Both the position numbers and the translations under genes were made by a program. DNA of 64,000 bases from Toxonevra muliebris (lineage: Eukaryota; Arthropoda; Insecta; Diptera; Pallopteridae): positions 82,650,400 through 82,714,399 of the forward strand of contig OY829328.1 of the NCBI GenBank assembly GCA_963691655.1. The letters run 5' to 3'. Positions 52,052 through 63,143 of this stretch are shown one piece after another. Every line of letters starts with the position of its first letter. The stretch's first letter is position 1. Below the pieces are notes generated by a model. That model was not told where the DNA came from. It did not search any database and was given only the letters and a program-made list of their open reading frames with translations.

Positions 52052-52440
52052 CGACCTCGATTGTCTAGTGGATAGTGCACTAGACTTTCATTCAGAAGGT
52101 TGCGGGTTCGATTCCCGTCTTGGTCTGGTGGTTAATTCTCATAAACTTCTTATATTCACTAACGATATAAAGTGGATGAGAATTATAAGAAGGTATACAA
52201 GTACACACCTTGGTTGGTAATGGCAGAACCACCGAGCTGATAAAAAATTGCCACAAAGCCGTTCGGAATCGGCCCCAGACTCTTATCTCTGGAGACCTGA
52301 GTTCGATTCTCGGCTTGGGTATGTTTCTTATCTATCTTTCTTTCCCTCTTCCTTTCTTTCTTTCTTGGGGCTTTGGTACAATAGATCTTATAGGTCGCAG
52401 TGCCTGACTTTCGAGTCGTCCTCTTTCAAATAATAATAAT
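52052..52440 (+). mobile_element. Chimeric tRNA-derived SINE with perfect 12-bp target duplication
   Basis: CCAATTATCTGA lies directly before (52040-52051) and after (52441-52452) this 389-base insertion. It has the same tRNA-like head (A box near 52060-52071, B box near 52107-52117) and body as the other copies up to GTTCGGAATCGG. It then switches to a different segment with a second B-box-like motif (GAGTTCGATTCTC near 52299), a CTTT-rich stretch, a GGTACAATAG segment and an (AAT)n tail. The intact duplication suggests it is one of the younger insertions in the window. Confidence 0.85.
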
Positions 52441-52452
52441 CCAATTATCTGA

Positions 52453-53523
52453 TTGTCGTCTAAATTTCAAGGAGATATGAAAGATATCGGGTATAGGATC
52501 ATATCGACATTTTGATCACTGTAAAGCCAGTGAGCTAGTTAGGCTAGTTAGGCCACAATGCGTAATCTCAGACCCACAAATAGTTCAACAGCCAGGAATG
52601 TCTGCCAATGGCAACTTGAAAACTAAATCAAGATGGGGTTAATCGTTAAATAAATTTGAGCTTATAAAAATCTAAAAAGGTTAGAGATACTTGGTTTGTA
52701 GAATAGAGAACTCAAGGAGTAATTTCAGTAGTCATTGGGTATTTGAGAGGCAAGTCAGCTTATAAGGTCCACCAATTAACCATTTTTAAAGAAGAAGAAG
52801 ATTATTTTTTATGAAAGCCCAAGTGGCAGTAAAACGACCCTAAGAAAGTTCTCACTAGAGCGGCATTCTTACGGATCACGTTAGATAACCAACATTAAAC
52901 TTCTAATTGTGATAAATTACCAAAATCAGTTACTTCTCAACTTTGATTTAAAAATAACCTCGAACAAACAAACAAACTTTTTCTTTATAATACGAGTAGA
53001 TTGGATAAATAGAGATGTTTAACTGAATAGGTATGATATCCCACAGCTCTCTACTCATATTGGGTGTATATATTTATATGTTTATCGTTGTCGTTCTGTC
53101 ACTGTCACAGTCTATTAATTTTATTAGTGCAGTTCTATAGAATACCATCAGATTTCTTTCTATCGATAATAATTCAAACATAAATTTAATCCAATATTAT
53201 GAGCTAGTAAAGTCGCAACGCAGCGCAATGTTTCATTTTGTATCTCAGCATAGTCCATTACGCTGTATGTTAAAAGCTCAGTTGTTGTTTTTCTTTTTCA
53301 CGAAAGAAAAATTTATGTAGTATTTGAATTATATTTATATTTTATAGCATTGCAGTAGTGGAGCACAAAATACTCACTTGTGTGCGTTCTTTATGTGCAA
53401 ATGTAGTGGAAATTTTTGTATCGTTGTGTGTGTGTGTGTATGTTCATAATGTGCATTGTAATGCATTTGTAGTTGTGCGTAAGTTTCTTTTTATCTTAAA
53501 AAATAAATACTTTACATTTAATT
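52453..53523. other. Non-coding DNA
   Basis: No gene is supported; a TG microsatellite lies near 53424-53440. Some segments look like decayed repeats, but none could be assigned. Confidence 0.5.
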
Positions 53524-53628
53524 TAAGAAGGTTATGAGAATTAACCACCAGACGAAGGCGGTAATCGAACCCGAACCTCCCGGATTAAAGTCTAGTGCAC
53601 TACCATCTAGACTATCGAGGAAGATCAA
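53524..53628 (-). mobile_element. SINE copy, minus strand, 3'-truncated
   Basis: The reverse complement shows the tRNA-like head (CCTCGATAGTCTAG, then GGTTCGATT) and the start of the body (GGTTAATTCTCATAA), then diverges. The B box has one substitution. Only the head and about 30 bases of body remain. Confidence 0.75.
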
Positions 53629-55845
53629 TTTTGTGATGCTCCCCGCATTCTAAATAGAAATAAATTTTAAAATAGTTTATCGTTTCGGAACACTAAAAAT
53701 AATTTTCCAATTGGGTTTGTCGTTTAAAGTTTTCCTGAAAAAAACTTGAACCCGAACCTTTCAGCAAACCAGGGTGCAGAGGTGGATTTGGGTTGGATTT
53801 GAGAACCCGGTGATTACCGATCTGAAAAATATCATGAAATCTTTCATAGAGTCCTTTATAATTCGGAGGTTTTATTCCACCTGTCTTATTGCAAAAATCC
53901 GAGTCAATCCATGTCAACAATACAAAACCTAAATATATCTTTGGGTGTGTGCTTCAATGCCGTTTCCGGTTAACTTTTTTCACTTAGCTAATATACAATT
54001 AATGAAAAAATATAGCAAATAAAATAAACAAGAAAATAAATGAAATAAAATCTTAATTTGTTTATCGTGCGTGCCCAGTATCCGGTGCTGTAAATAGATT
54101 CATTTGCATGTAATTGTAAGTACATTTTGTAGTAAATCATAGCAGGTCCTTATGCAGTAAAGAAAAGTAAACACAGTGCCAGGTTCACTGAGGTTGCATG
54201 TGTATGTGTGACGAAGTAAAAGTCAATTTAAAAACTCAAAGTGAAATGTCGTCGTCATTTGTAGGTTTGTGTGGGAGTTTTTTTTTTTTTTTTATCTAGA
54301 TACACTGATAGATAATATAGCTGGCACATCATACCTACACAACCACAAGCATAGATATATTATGTATGTATGTATTTGTAAAGAGTAAAAATAAATCAAC
54401 AAACAAACCTGCATTGTATACATTAAGGATATCAACTCAACATCACTGTCAAAGGACATCCACCAATAATTGTACACAACACAGGTAGACAACGGTAACG
54501 ATAACGATGATGATGATAGCGTTGATGGCGATGATGACGATGATGATGGTTAGCATGATGCTGCTACTGTTTGTTGCTTACTTGTTAAGGGCGTAAGCGT
54601 AACAATGTTTACATATGTTGATATACACATATATGCATGTATGTATGTGTTTTTGTTTACAAAATAGCTTTCAAGTGCAGTCGATAGGAAAAATGTAAAT
54701 ATACTAAATACACACATACCTACTTACGTACATACATATACATGAATGTTAATATACTTACATATATATTTATGCATAGAAATGTACAGATATATGTAAG
54801 TATATATCCACAAATTTAGGCTCATATACATAGATTATAGATACCTACATAGGTCCTTTGTACTGTATATTGGTATGTGTGTATGTATGTATATATGTAA
54901 GTAACAAAAATATGCTTCACATTTAGTTTGGCATATAAAGTATTGATATTATTTAATTACTATATTCTGCAACCGAAAAAGTAAATGTGGAAGCAGCTTC
55001 TCAGCACTTCCCTCGGTGATTAGACGGACATTTTTGAAAAAGTTGTTGAAATTATTTAGAGTTACTTCTTTACATGAGGACAGACTTAATCACTGGTTAT
55101 AATAAATGTGGTTGACAAATAAACAACGTGAATGTTATTGATGATCTGACATGAAGATCATCTTTTAAGGAGCCTAAGGAAACTAGAGAACTCTACCTCT
55201 GTCATTGTTTGGCTTTCGTAAGAAAATGGAGACACCCTGTTACTAAAGTATGTTGGAGTGCCAGTGAAGCAGATCTACCAAACAGCGTTTGTTTCTGAAA
55301 TCAGTAGCGGTTTAATGAATTTACTTGCGTTGGACCTGGAATAGGTGATTAACCTGACATTTATATAATCCTTTGAATTTGGGTCTGCTGGCCGATTAAT
55401 CGACCAGAAACTTTTGAAATTCGTCAAAAATACATTTATCAATTTTTTTCAAAAGTAATCACTGTTTAACATTTGCATATATATATTGACTTTAAAATTG
55501 CGTTTAGATAAGCATATTTTTTTTGGAAGGTAGTATAAAAAAAATCAATATTTATGAAAAGAAGAAGATCGGTGACATTAACAAAACTTTCATTTTCATT
55601 TGAAGGACACACACATACAATTACACAACCAACACACATACACAAATGCGCGTAAAAGTAGATCACGAAAACACACATTCATTTGTGTACCTATCTACAA
55701 TATGTACACAATATAACGTCATAATCGATGACATGAAACTAACAACGTATACACGCTAGAGTGGATCAATTTTATAACTTCCTTCATCACAGGGTTTTTT
55801 TTTTTAGAAGAGGGAGTGGATACAAGAGGTTCGACATAATTTTTT
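53629..55845. other. Non-coding DNA with microsatellites
   Basis: Contains (GAT)n-like trinucleotide sequence (54497-54555), TATG/TACA-rich tracts (54600-54900) and AT-rich DNA. A minus-strand open frame at 53920-53693 has no recognisable domain. No gene supported. Confidence 0.5.
54497..54555 (+). repeat. GATGAT trinucleotide repeat
   Basis: Imperfect repeats of GAT/GAC/GCG across about 60 bases. All three frames are simple, and no exon context is seen. Confidence 0.75.
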
Positions 55846-56575
55846 ACTAACCTTTGCTCGGGAATCTTTCTTGGATCAATATAGGGTCTAGCGGGCTGGA
55901 TAATTGAGAGGAGATGGCATAGGCAGTGCAATGCAGTGATAGCCAGGCTGTAAGGAAAGACCTTGCTAACCCTGTCAGCTCTTCGAAATTGGAACCTTTT
56001 GCTGGCGTAAGCTCTGGGGAGGTCATGCATTTGATCAACGACTTCATGGGTTTTATCCATAAAGAAAGATGGTCCGAGCTTAGCTTCTGCAGAACCGCAA
56101 AGTGCTTTGTTAGACAACCTAACGAGAAATCAGCGAAATTTCTTCTGAAACTGAGAAGAAAGAACCTGAGATTGCCGGTGGGTGTCATCACAGGGCACAA
56201 CACATGTCAGGCCAGCATATAATTAACATGGGCATCATCATAGGGCACAACACATGCCAGGTCAGCATATAACTAACATGGGCGTCATCACCGATCCAAC
56301 CAGTCAATCGTGTCTTGAGGACGACAATACGTTCATGAGATTATGGCTGTTGGGTAGTGATATCTTAAGGATGAAGAATATACATACTCTCCTTTTTCCT
56401 GAGTTTCTACGGTTTATCAGTGAAACAAAGAAGTTCGAGGTTGAGAGACCTTAGACCTTTTTTCTTCCTATTTGTCCATTCACATATCTTTCCTGTCTTT
56501 TTACTTTCTTCTACTGGCTCTACCTTGGGAACAGTACAATGGTCTTTGAGACTAAGTGCTTTGGTTTAGTCCAGT
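55846..56575 (+). pseudogene. RNase H-bearing non-LTR retrotransposon, 3' end (copy C)
   Basis: The plus strand has SDSQAVRKDLANPVSSSKLE (the RNase H SDSQAA motif region), then CRTAKCFVRQPNEKSAKFLL and LRLPVGVITGHNT, and a broken Cys-rich tail (DPTSQSCLEDDNT). This matches the tail of copy B. A stretch of about 55 bases around CATCACAGGGCACAACACATG is tandemly duplicated near 56185-56285 and breaks the frame. The 3' untranslated part includes GTACAATGGTC near 56533, similar to the SINE tails in this window. Confidence 0.7.
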
Positions 56576-57200
56576 CCAGTTCACCTTCAACTCTAAACTC
56601 TGGGGTTCAAAAATAGATTCCTTGGCCTAAAAACTCTGATGCATAAAATTTCAAAAAAATTAGGAGTTCCATTGATGGCGCTTTAGTACAAGAAAATATT
56701 TCACTTTTCCCGGATTTTTGGTGAGGAGTCCCTTATGGAATATATTTTAGATTGAAATATTGGTCACAAATTAGTTTTCTGGCCTAAAAAATTCTGGTTC
56801 TCCTGATTTCTCCTATTTTTCATTGCTCCGGAACCCCTTTGGAATATTTTTTAAATAAATATTGATGCCCAAAATCAGTTCCTCAGGCAAAAAAACCGTA
56901 TCTCACAAAATTTTAACAAAATCAGGGAGTAAATTGAAATTTTTCCTTGTACTATGGACCGGCCGATTGTATTGAAATTTTGCACACCAGAGCTTTTTGG
57001 GCCTAAAAATAGTTTTTGGCCTCTATTTGGATCTGAAATGTATTCTAAAGGGGCTCCACAGCAAAAATTAGGTAGCACCTTTTATAGACCTGTCGATTTT
57101 GTTGAAATTTTGCGCACCGGAGTGTTTTTTGACCAAGAAACTATTTTTTATCTGAAAATATTTCAAAGAGGGCTTCGGAGCAAAAGTTACCAGCTGTTTT
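56560..57200. repeat. Degenerate tandem repeat of about 100-120 bp
   Basis: Successive blocks share GTCGATTnTGTTGAAATTTTGC, CACCRGAG, TTTTTGGCCTAAAAA, a TCTGAAATAT segment and GGGCTCCRnAGCAAAAnTTA. The last two units (from about 56951 and 57087) align best, and older ones fade toward the left. It resembles a decayed satellite of four to six units. Confidence 0.6.
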
Positions 57201-58234
57201 CAAAAAGCACCGGTTACAAGACGGGGGGTTACAAGATTCTCCAGTATTTCGATCCAGTCTAATACACACATACACATAAATATACATATACATACATATA
57301 GTACCTATATGTGCTTACAATATACAATAATAGTATATTACATACACATGACACATATAGAGAGATAACAACAGGACATCAATTGCGCTGAAATAAACCG
57401 GAAAGTAAAACGGATGCTGCTGACAGCGCAACGGAAATGGCTGCGGAAGTGTGCTTCACAAAATGACAACACAGGGGAGAAAGTGATGAATGTACTCAAG
57501 TATACAAACTACATACTATATATAATAACATTATATGTTTGTTTGTATTATAACTATTTAGACAGTGAGTGAAGGAGTGGATGCAGTGAAGAGGTAGCAG
57601 CAACAGAACAGCAACAGAGTAGCAACAGCAGCAGCACAAGATGAAGCTCTGCAATTTACAACAAACACAAAAAATCATGTCAAATTTCATATATTTGTAA
57701 TTTTTCATATTAAATCATCTACATCACTTACCAAGTAATCACCCAGCAACTAAATTTTAGTTTCAGAATTATTGAATTCATTCAGAGTCGAAATCGAATA
57801 TTCTATTTTGAGATGTGAATTTAAATTTTGTGTTGAAAATGTAGCTAGTTTTGTAATCGACTTGCTAGCTGGCAAATTTGTTCGTGTTCACTTTATTAAT
57901 CTTGTCTGCCGATTTAAGATGCGTTTACACTAGCTGACTTCAAAATAGATACATCAGTTTTTTTAACTGTCATCGTTAGGAGAATGAGAAACATATATAT
58001 TTTTCTTTCACTTTTCAGTAAATTTGTCAGCTGACAAATTGTTATGTGCTTATTACGAAAAAAAAGGATCTACGAATTATTCTTAGTAAATTTGCCCAAG
58101 AAGGCATATGTATAAAATTCATTTTGAGCCTCCGCATTTTTACAAATAGGTACTAGTAAATAGATTAGATTAATAGATTGAAAAGGGTGTGACGTACTTC
58201 GACCTTAAGAGATCTATTTTAACCCCGATAGTTA
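57201..58234. other. Non-coding DNA with CAG/CAA-rich tract
   Basis: A CAG/CAACAG-rich (opa-like) tract lies at about 57590-57640; the rest is AT-rich and TACA-rich. No gene supported. Confidence 0.5.
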
Positions 58235-58783
58235 CCCGATTCAAGGTTGTCAGACAAGCCAATCCTGCTGAGGAATCTCAGTAACAGATGTGGCTTTAAG
58301 GCTATGATATACCCATTACTTGGGTGGTAGTGTCCCAATTATCTGTTCCTCCTGCGAGTGAGTGCCTCGCAGTGGATTAGGATGTGTTCGGATGTTTCCT
58401 TGTCTTGACTTAAACCTAGGTTTTTCATATTATTATTATTTATTTAGTGAATATTCGCATATAAGACATGATCTTTTACATACAGAGAGTTGCTCTGCTG
58501 GGGTCGAATTTCCCAATTAATAGCTTTGACTGTTTTAGCTTTGGGAGGAATGCCCAGTAGGATGATCTAGTCATTTGTTCCTCTTCTTTTAACGCTCTTT
58601 TTAGGGTTTGAATTCCTATACCTAACAAGGGTTATGGACCAATGAATGTCTTCGTCGCTGCATTCCTTGCCAGGTGGTCGGCTAGATCGTTACCATAAAT
58701 ACCTGTATGTCCGGGTAGCCAGTATAGAGTCATCTTATTAATCTTGCCTAATGTGTTTAGGAGCTCTTGGCATTTCCATACTA

Positions 58784-60065
58784 AAGCGCGGTTCACGCAA
58801 AATTGGCACGCAGGAAATTTGCTGTATCTTTTTAACCAGAACACTCAGAATAACAAATAATGCATTAAATGATAAGTTTAATATTGTGTTTTAATACTAT
58901 AATATTAAAAGATTTAAAGTTCTTTGTTGGGCAAAAAGTTCCGGGTATTCCTTTTAATGGACCCCATCAATCTTTGAACATCCGCTCTGGATACTTTTGC
59001 GGCTATTTGGTTCCATTTAAGTAACATTGAATTCACATTTCTGACAATACCTGCATTTTTCTTCAACTAATATTTTGTGATAGCCCAGTATTTTTCGATC
59101 GGTCGAAGCTGGGGCAATTGGGCGGATTCATATATTTGGGCACTACATCTAATTTATTTGTCTGATACCAATCCATGGTTTTCTTAGAGTAGTGGCAACT
59201 GGCTAAATAAGGCCAAAATTTCACTGGCGAACGGTGGTGACGACCAAATGGCAATAGTCGTTTCGAAAGGCACTCTTTGATGTAAATATCAGACGTCATA
59301 GAAGAGGATGTCACAAATGCCCTGGATTTGAGCCACACCATTGCTTTCTTTGCAAATTTATCCATTTTTTTATGTACTTGAATTTTGAGGGTACATTACC
59401 ACGATTCATTGATATATAACATTTTTGACCTGGAAGCTGTTTAAGATCAAATTTTACTTGTGATTCGTCATCCACAATAATGCATCCATTGAATTTGGTC
59501 AAAACATTATTATAAAGAAGAGGAGCACGTTTTTTGGCCAGCAAATTCTGTTTGTCTGTTCTATTTGGATATTTTATAGCACGATAGCACTTTAGCCCAG
59601 CTTTTATGCGTATTCGTCTAGCAGTACTTTTGCTGGTATTGAATTTTTTGGCACGATCGCTATCCGATAGTCCGGGATTGCTTTTGATGGACCTCAAGGT
59701 CTTTGCCTTTAATTTTAGGTTAGTGGTTCCCGTTTTGTTCACAACTTTTTTAGCTCTTTCAACACTATGAGTTTCTTTATATCGTTTTATAACTCTACAT
59801 ACCGTTCTTTTGGAGATATTTAACACTTTCGCAATCTTTGAACTAGACCACGACGGATTTTCAATAAATTTGTTCACAATCAATTTTCTATTTGCAGCTT
59901 CCATTGTGCACTTAATCACCAACTTGCCATCAATTAATATGAAAAATTTATCAACTAACGGTAACGGTATTGTAAACAAATCCCAGTAAAAAGTTTGTTG
60001 TTCTTATGACTAGGGGTGACGTGGTGACCACAACAAAGCGTGCCAATTTGGCGTGAAACGCGCTT
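58784..60065 (-). mobile_element. Tc1/mariner-family transposon (DD37E-like), near full length
   Basis: This 1282-base element is bounded by inverted ends beginning AAGCGCG (28 bases, about two mismatches: left AAGCGCGGTTCACGCAAAAT, right inverse AAGCGCGTTTCACGCCAAAT) and flanked by TA on each side (58782-58783 and 60066-60067). It contains one transposase gene on the minus strand. Its insertion splits the retrotransposon RNase H frame, and deleting the element plus one TA would leave the RNase H frame continuous. Confidence 0.9.
58914..59904 (-). pseudogene. Tc1/mariner transposase, inactivated
   Basis: The minus-strand frame starts at MEAANRKLIVNKF (59904), with a helix-turn-helix (SSKIAKVLNISKRTVCRVIK), then IIVDDES carrying the first catalytic Asp. 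A frameshift near 59345-59365 moves it to the next frame (KFAKKAMVWLKSRAF, RSPVKFWPYLASCHYS). A second shift lies near 59095-59110 before RPIEKYWAI. It ends NFLPNKEL, then TAA at 58914. From the WPxLA position to the Glu of PIEKYW there are 37 residues, matching DD37E elements. The expected second Asp (WPDLA) is Tyr here. Frameshifts, a stop and the lost Asp make it dead. Confidence 0.85.
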
Positions 60066-60460
60066 TAATTTTGAGGAGGTCTCAACTGAATCTAATGCCT
60101 TGATAGCAGCTTGACTATCAGAGTATATTACTATTTTTTTCTTCTTGTAGCCACGTTCAAGGTTGAACTGTACATAGAGCCGTATGGCAAGTATCTCTGC
60201 TTGGAAGGATTTTTTCGGCCTTACTTTTAACCCATCAGTATTTCTTGTCTTTGGTGACCCCTGGTACAATTTTCCGTAGAATATTTTTTAACCCTTGAAT
60301 ACCATTTGAAAGGGGACTTTTATGGAGTTTTTTACAAAAAGGGCAAAAAAAACCCATAATGGTAGGAGTTAATGGGTTAAGATATCCTGAGAAAAGATTC
60401 CTCGTATAATTTTTGTGTGGGGTCTTGAAGGCAAGATCCATCCTTAATGTAGATTTACAC

Positions 60461-60954
60461 ATGATTTTTCATATCATTTGTTGCTATTTTTGAATAAAAT
60501 TTAGAAATTTCAATCTGCTGTAAACAAAAAAAATATGAGTGTTGAGGTCAGGTTGATTTTTTACTATCTCTACCTCAAACTTTTATATGAGACAGGTTTC
60601 GTTGAAGCCCGAAAATGTCTGTTGTACTGTATTACTTAACTGCATTTCTGTTTTAGAACAGAAGATATGTGAGCCAACTAACTAAGTCCATTTCCATGCT
60701 CAAGTAAATATATTTCTACTAAAGTTAGTTGAAGCTGCATATTATTTTTATGACTAACTGTACAAATTTAAGCACACTTACATGAACACATACAATGGCA
60801 GCATGCACACATATACATATATATATTAAGGTTTGTGTATGTGTGTGTGTGTGCAAGTATGCACTTCAATTTCAAATATTTTCAATATTATTTTTTAACA
60901 AACAATATCGATTGAGTTGAAAGTCAACAAAATACGTAGAAATCCACACATCCT

Positions 60955-61019
<65 letters not shown>

Positions 61020-63143
61020 TGTAAATATTATGACTATCAAATGCACTTTATTGTTTTTAGTGAAGGACAAAAATGGCAGCAACAACAGTAGTAGCTGCAT
61101 ACAGCAACAACAATAACAACAGCAAGCTATTACAACAACAGCAACTAAGGGGGGAAACCAAAGTGGAACAGCATTTACATAATAGACAATGAAATGACAG
61201 ATAATTGAGATGTACATCTAAAGTAAAGCATAGCTCTATATATATACATATACACACTAGCTGATCTAAGGGGGTAGTGCAGATTTGGGGTTAAAGCCCC
61301 CCCTCTCCCTCAACCGGTGAAAATTTTATGTATTTTCATTTTTGTCTATGAACCAAAAAACACATTAACAAATCTAAAAAATGTAAATCCCCCCCTTAAG
61401 GAATCTCTGAATCCACATACAAAAATGTATGTGGGTGTATGTATGTAAATGTGTGTCACTAAAACACTTTACATTTGTGTTTCTGAGTGTATGTGTGTGT
61501 GTGTGTAAAATGAAATCGATTTGAAGAAATTATGGAGTGATATAAAAATAGAAAAAGACACTAAAGGACAATTTTCATTATAAATAAGTGAATTTTGGTT
61601 TATGTCATTTTCAAAATGTAAATTCTTTTTCTTCTCTTTTCATTTCCCCTATTTTAATTTTATCATATTTATGTGATAAAATAATAATTTTTAATTAATT
61701 TTATGAAGTTCAAAAACACCTGACCCAAACTTCAACTTTAGCTTAAATTACAATTGAAACTAGAAAAGCAAATAATTTGAGTAAAACAGAATTTATGATT
61801 AAAATCTAAAAATAGTTTCGACCTCCTTTTCGCAGAACTGAAATAAATTGAAAATCAAATCGCAATATTCAGAGATGAAGACAAAAAATTCGGTAGAAAA
61901 ATTTATTGAACGTCCTCAGCTCTGTTCTGAAATCAACAAATTTGAATTCAAGCAATTGAAATGAAAGATTTAAATTCAGTAAACTGAAACAAAATTAAAA
62001 AAATCTTTCAGGACTGAACTTTGACCTGAATTCATATTTGATATCTCTTAGTTCCGGCCATTTTTTTCGTAGATTTAAATTTAGAACTGAAATAATTTAG
62101 AATTCAGAACTGAATTAAAAAAAGCGTTCAGCCTTGAACGAAAAACTTCTCATTAACACGTTTTTTCTAAGTTCTAACAATATTACATTTTACTAGTTAT
62201 ATACACTGAATACTAAAGCATTCACTTCGATACATAGATCAGTTCAGTTGTTGGTTATGTAGATTGCGATAAAGAACTTCCGACGCTAATATTTTGGAAT
62301 TAGCTAAACCGATTTTAAATCTGATAATTTTTGGTTAACTTACTCGTCAAGCCTACTCTTTATTTAAATTAATATATAATATGATATTGTAGCACTTCTG
62401 GATCTTCTGGAATAAAATTGTATTTAGTTACACTAATAAATTTATAGATAAATGTATAGATAGTTTCTTACACTATTACATAGTTGCATTTGTGTGTACT
62501 AAACTTATAAATGTTACGTACTGATATATGGTATTGAAAGAGCATGATGAACATGATACAATTCGTATTTACATTACACTTTCCACAAAAACAAAACAAA
62601 AACAGAAAAGGTAAAAATAGTTTAAAAAGAAATTTTCAAGTAAAACTTTTTACGTTTTATAGCGTTTACTATTTTCTGCAGGGGCGGATTCGGATAGTCA
62701 ACAATACAATAATCTAATATTTAAGTTCAGATATTAATGAGATTTTAGATTAGAATTGACTTAGGATTAAAATTTCCGTAAACTTTGACAGTTCTTACAA
62801 TTCACTTTTAGAATTTGACAAAAAATAATACAAATTATTTTATAACCCGATAAGAAATCTCGAAAGATACTACAGACAGATAAAAAGCAGTTAAGTGATT
62901 GTCGAAAAAACAGATCTGGAAATCTTAATATTTATAATTTTTAATTTGTTTAGCTGTGGCACCTTGTTTTGCTGAAAGCACAAAAGTATGCAGCGTAAAA
63001 TAATATGTTAATCTCACAAGTTATTTTGATAAGAAAAAAAAAAAGCTTAAAAATTTACGAAAACAATAAAAAAAAGAAGGAAAATTTCCGAATTTGCTTC
63101 ATACACTTACAGCAAGCAGAAAAATTACTCATATTTTTTTCAG
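60461..63143. other. Non-coding DNA with microsatellites upstream of the caspase-like gene
   Basis: AT-rich. Contains the (TA)n at 60966-61015, TG runs near 60838-60852 and 61491-61506, a CAA/CAG-rich tract at 61078-61146 and GAATTCA/GAACTGAAT-rich sequence near 61880-62150. No exon supported. Confidence 0.6.
60966..61015. repeat. (TA)n microsatellite, about 50 bp
   Basis: An uninterrupted TA run of about 50 bases, the longest in the window; prone to length error in assembly. Confidence 0.95.

Larger units (their letters stand above)
58235..60460 (-). pseudogene. RNase H-bearing non-LTR retrotransposon remnant (copy D), split by a Tc1/mariner element
   Basis: On the minus strand 60269-60070 reads an RNase H with NTDGLK, FQAEILAI and VIYSDSQAAIKALDSVETSS. 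The frame stops at the inserted transposon and resumes after it (58783-58632) with LNTLGKINKMTLYWLPGHTG and NDLADHLARNA. A Cys/His tail near 58400-58350 (ETSEHILIHCEALTRRRNR) follows. So the C-terminal RNase H and zinc knuckle of one element are present on both sides. Scattered stops show it is dead; the RT is not present. Confidence 0.75.

Noticed and set aside
53693..53920. 75-residue minus-strand open frame
   Set aside because: No recognisable domain, next to a SINE fragment; may be decayed repeat sequence.
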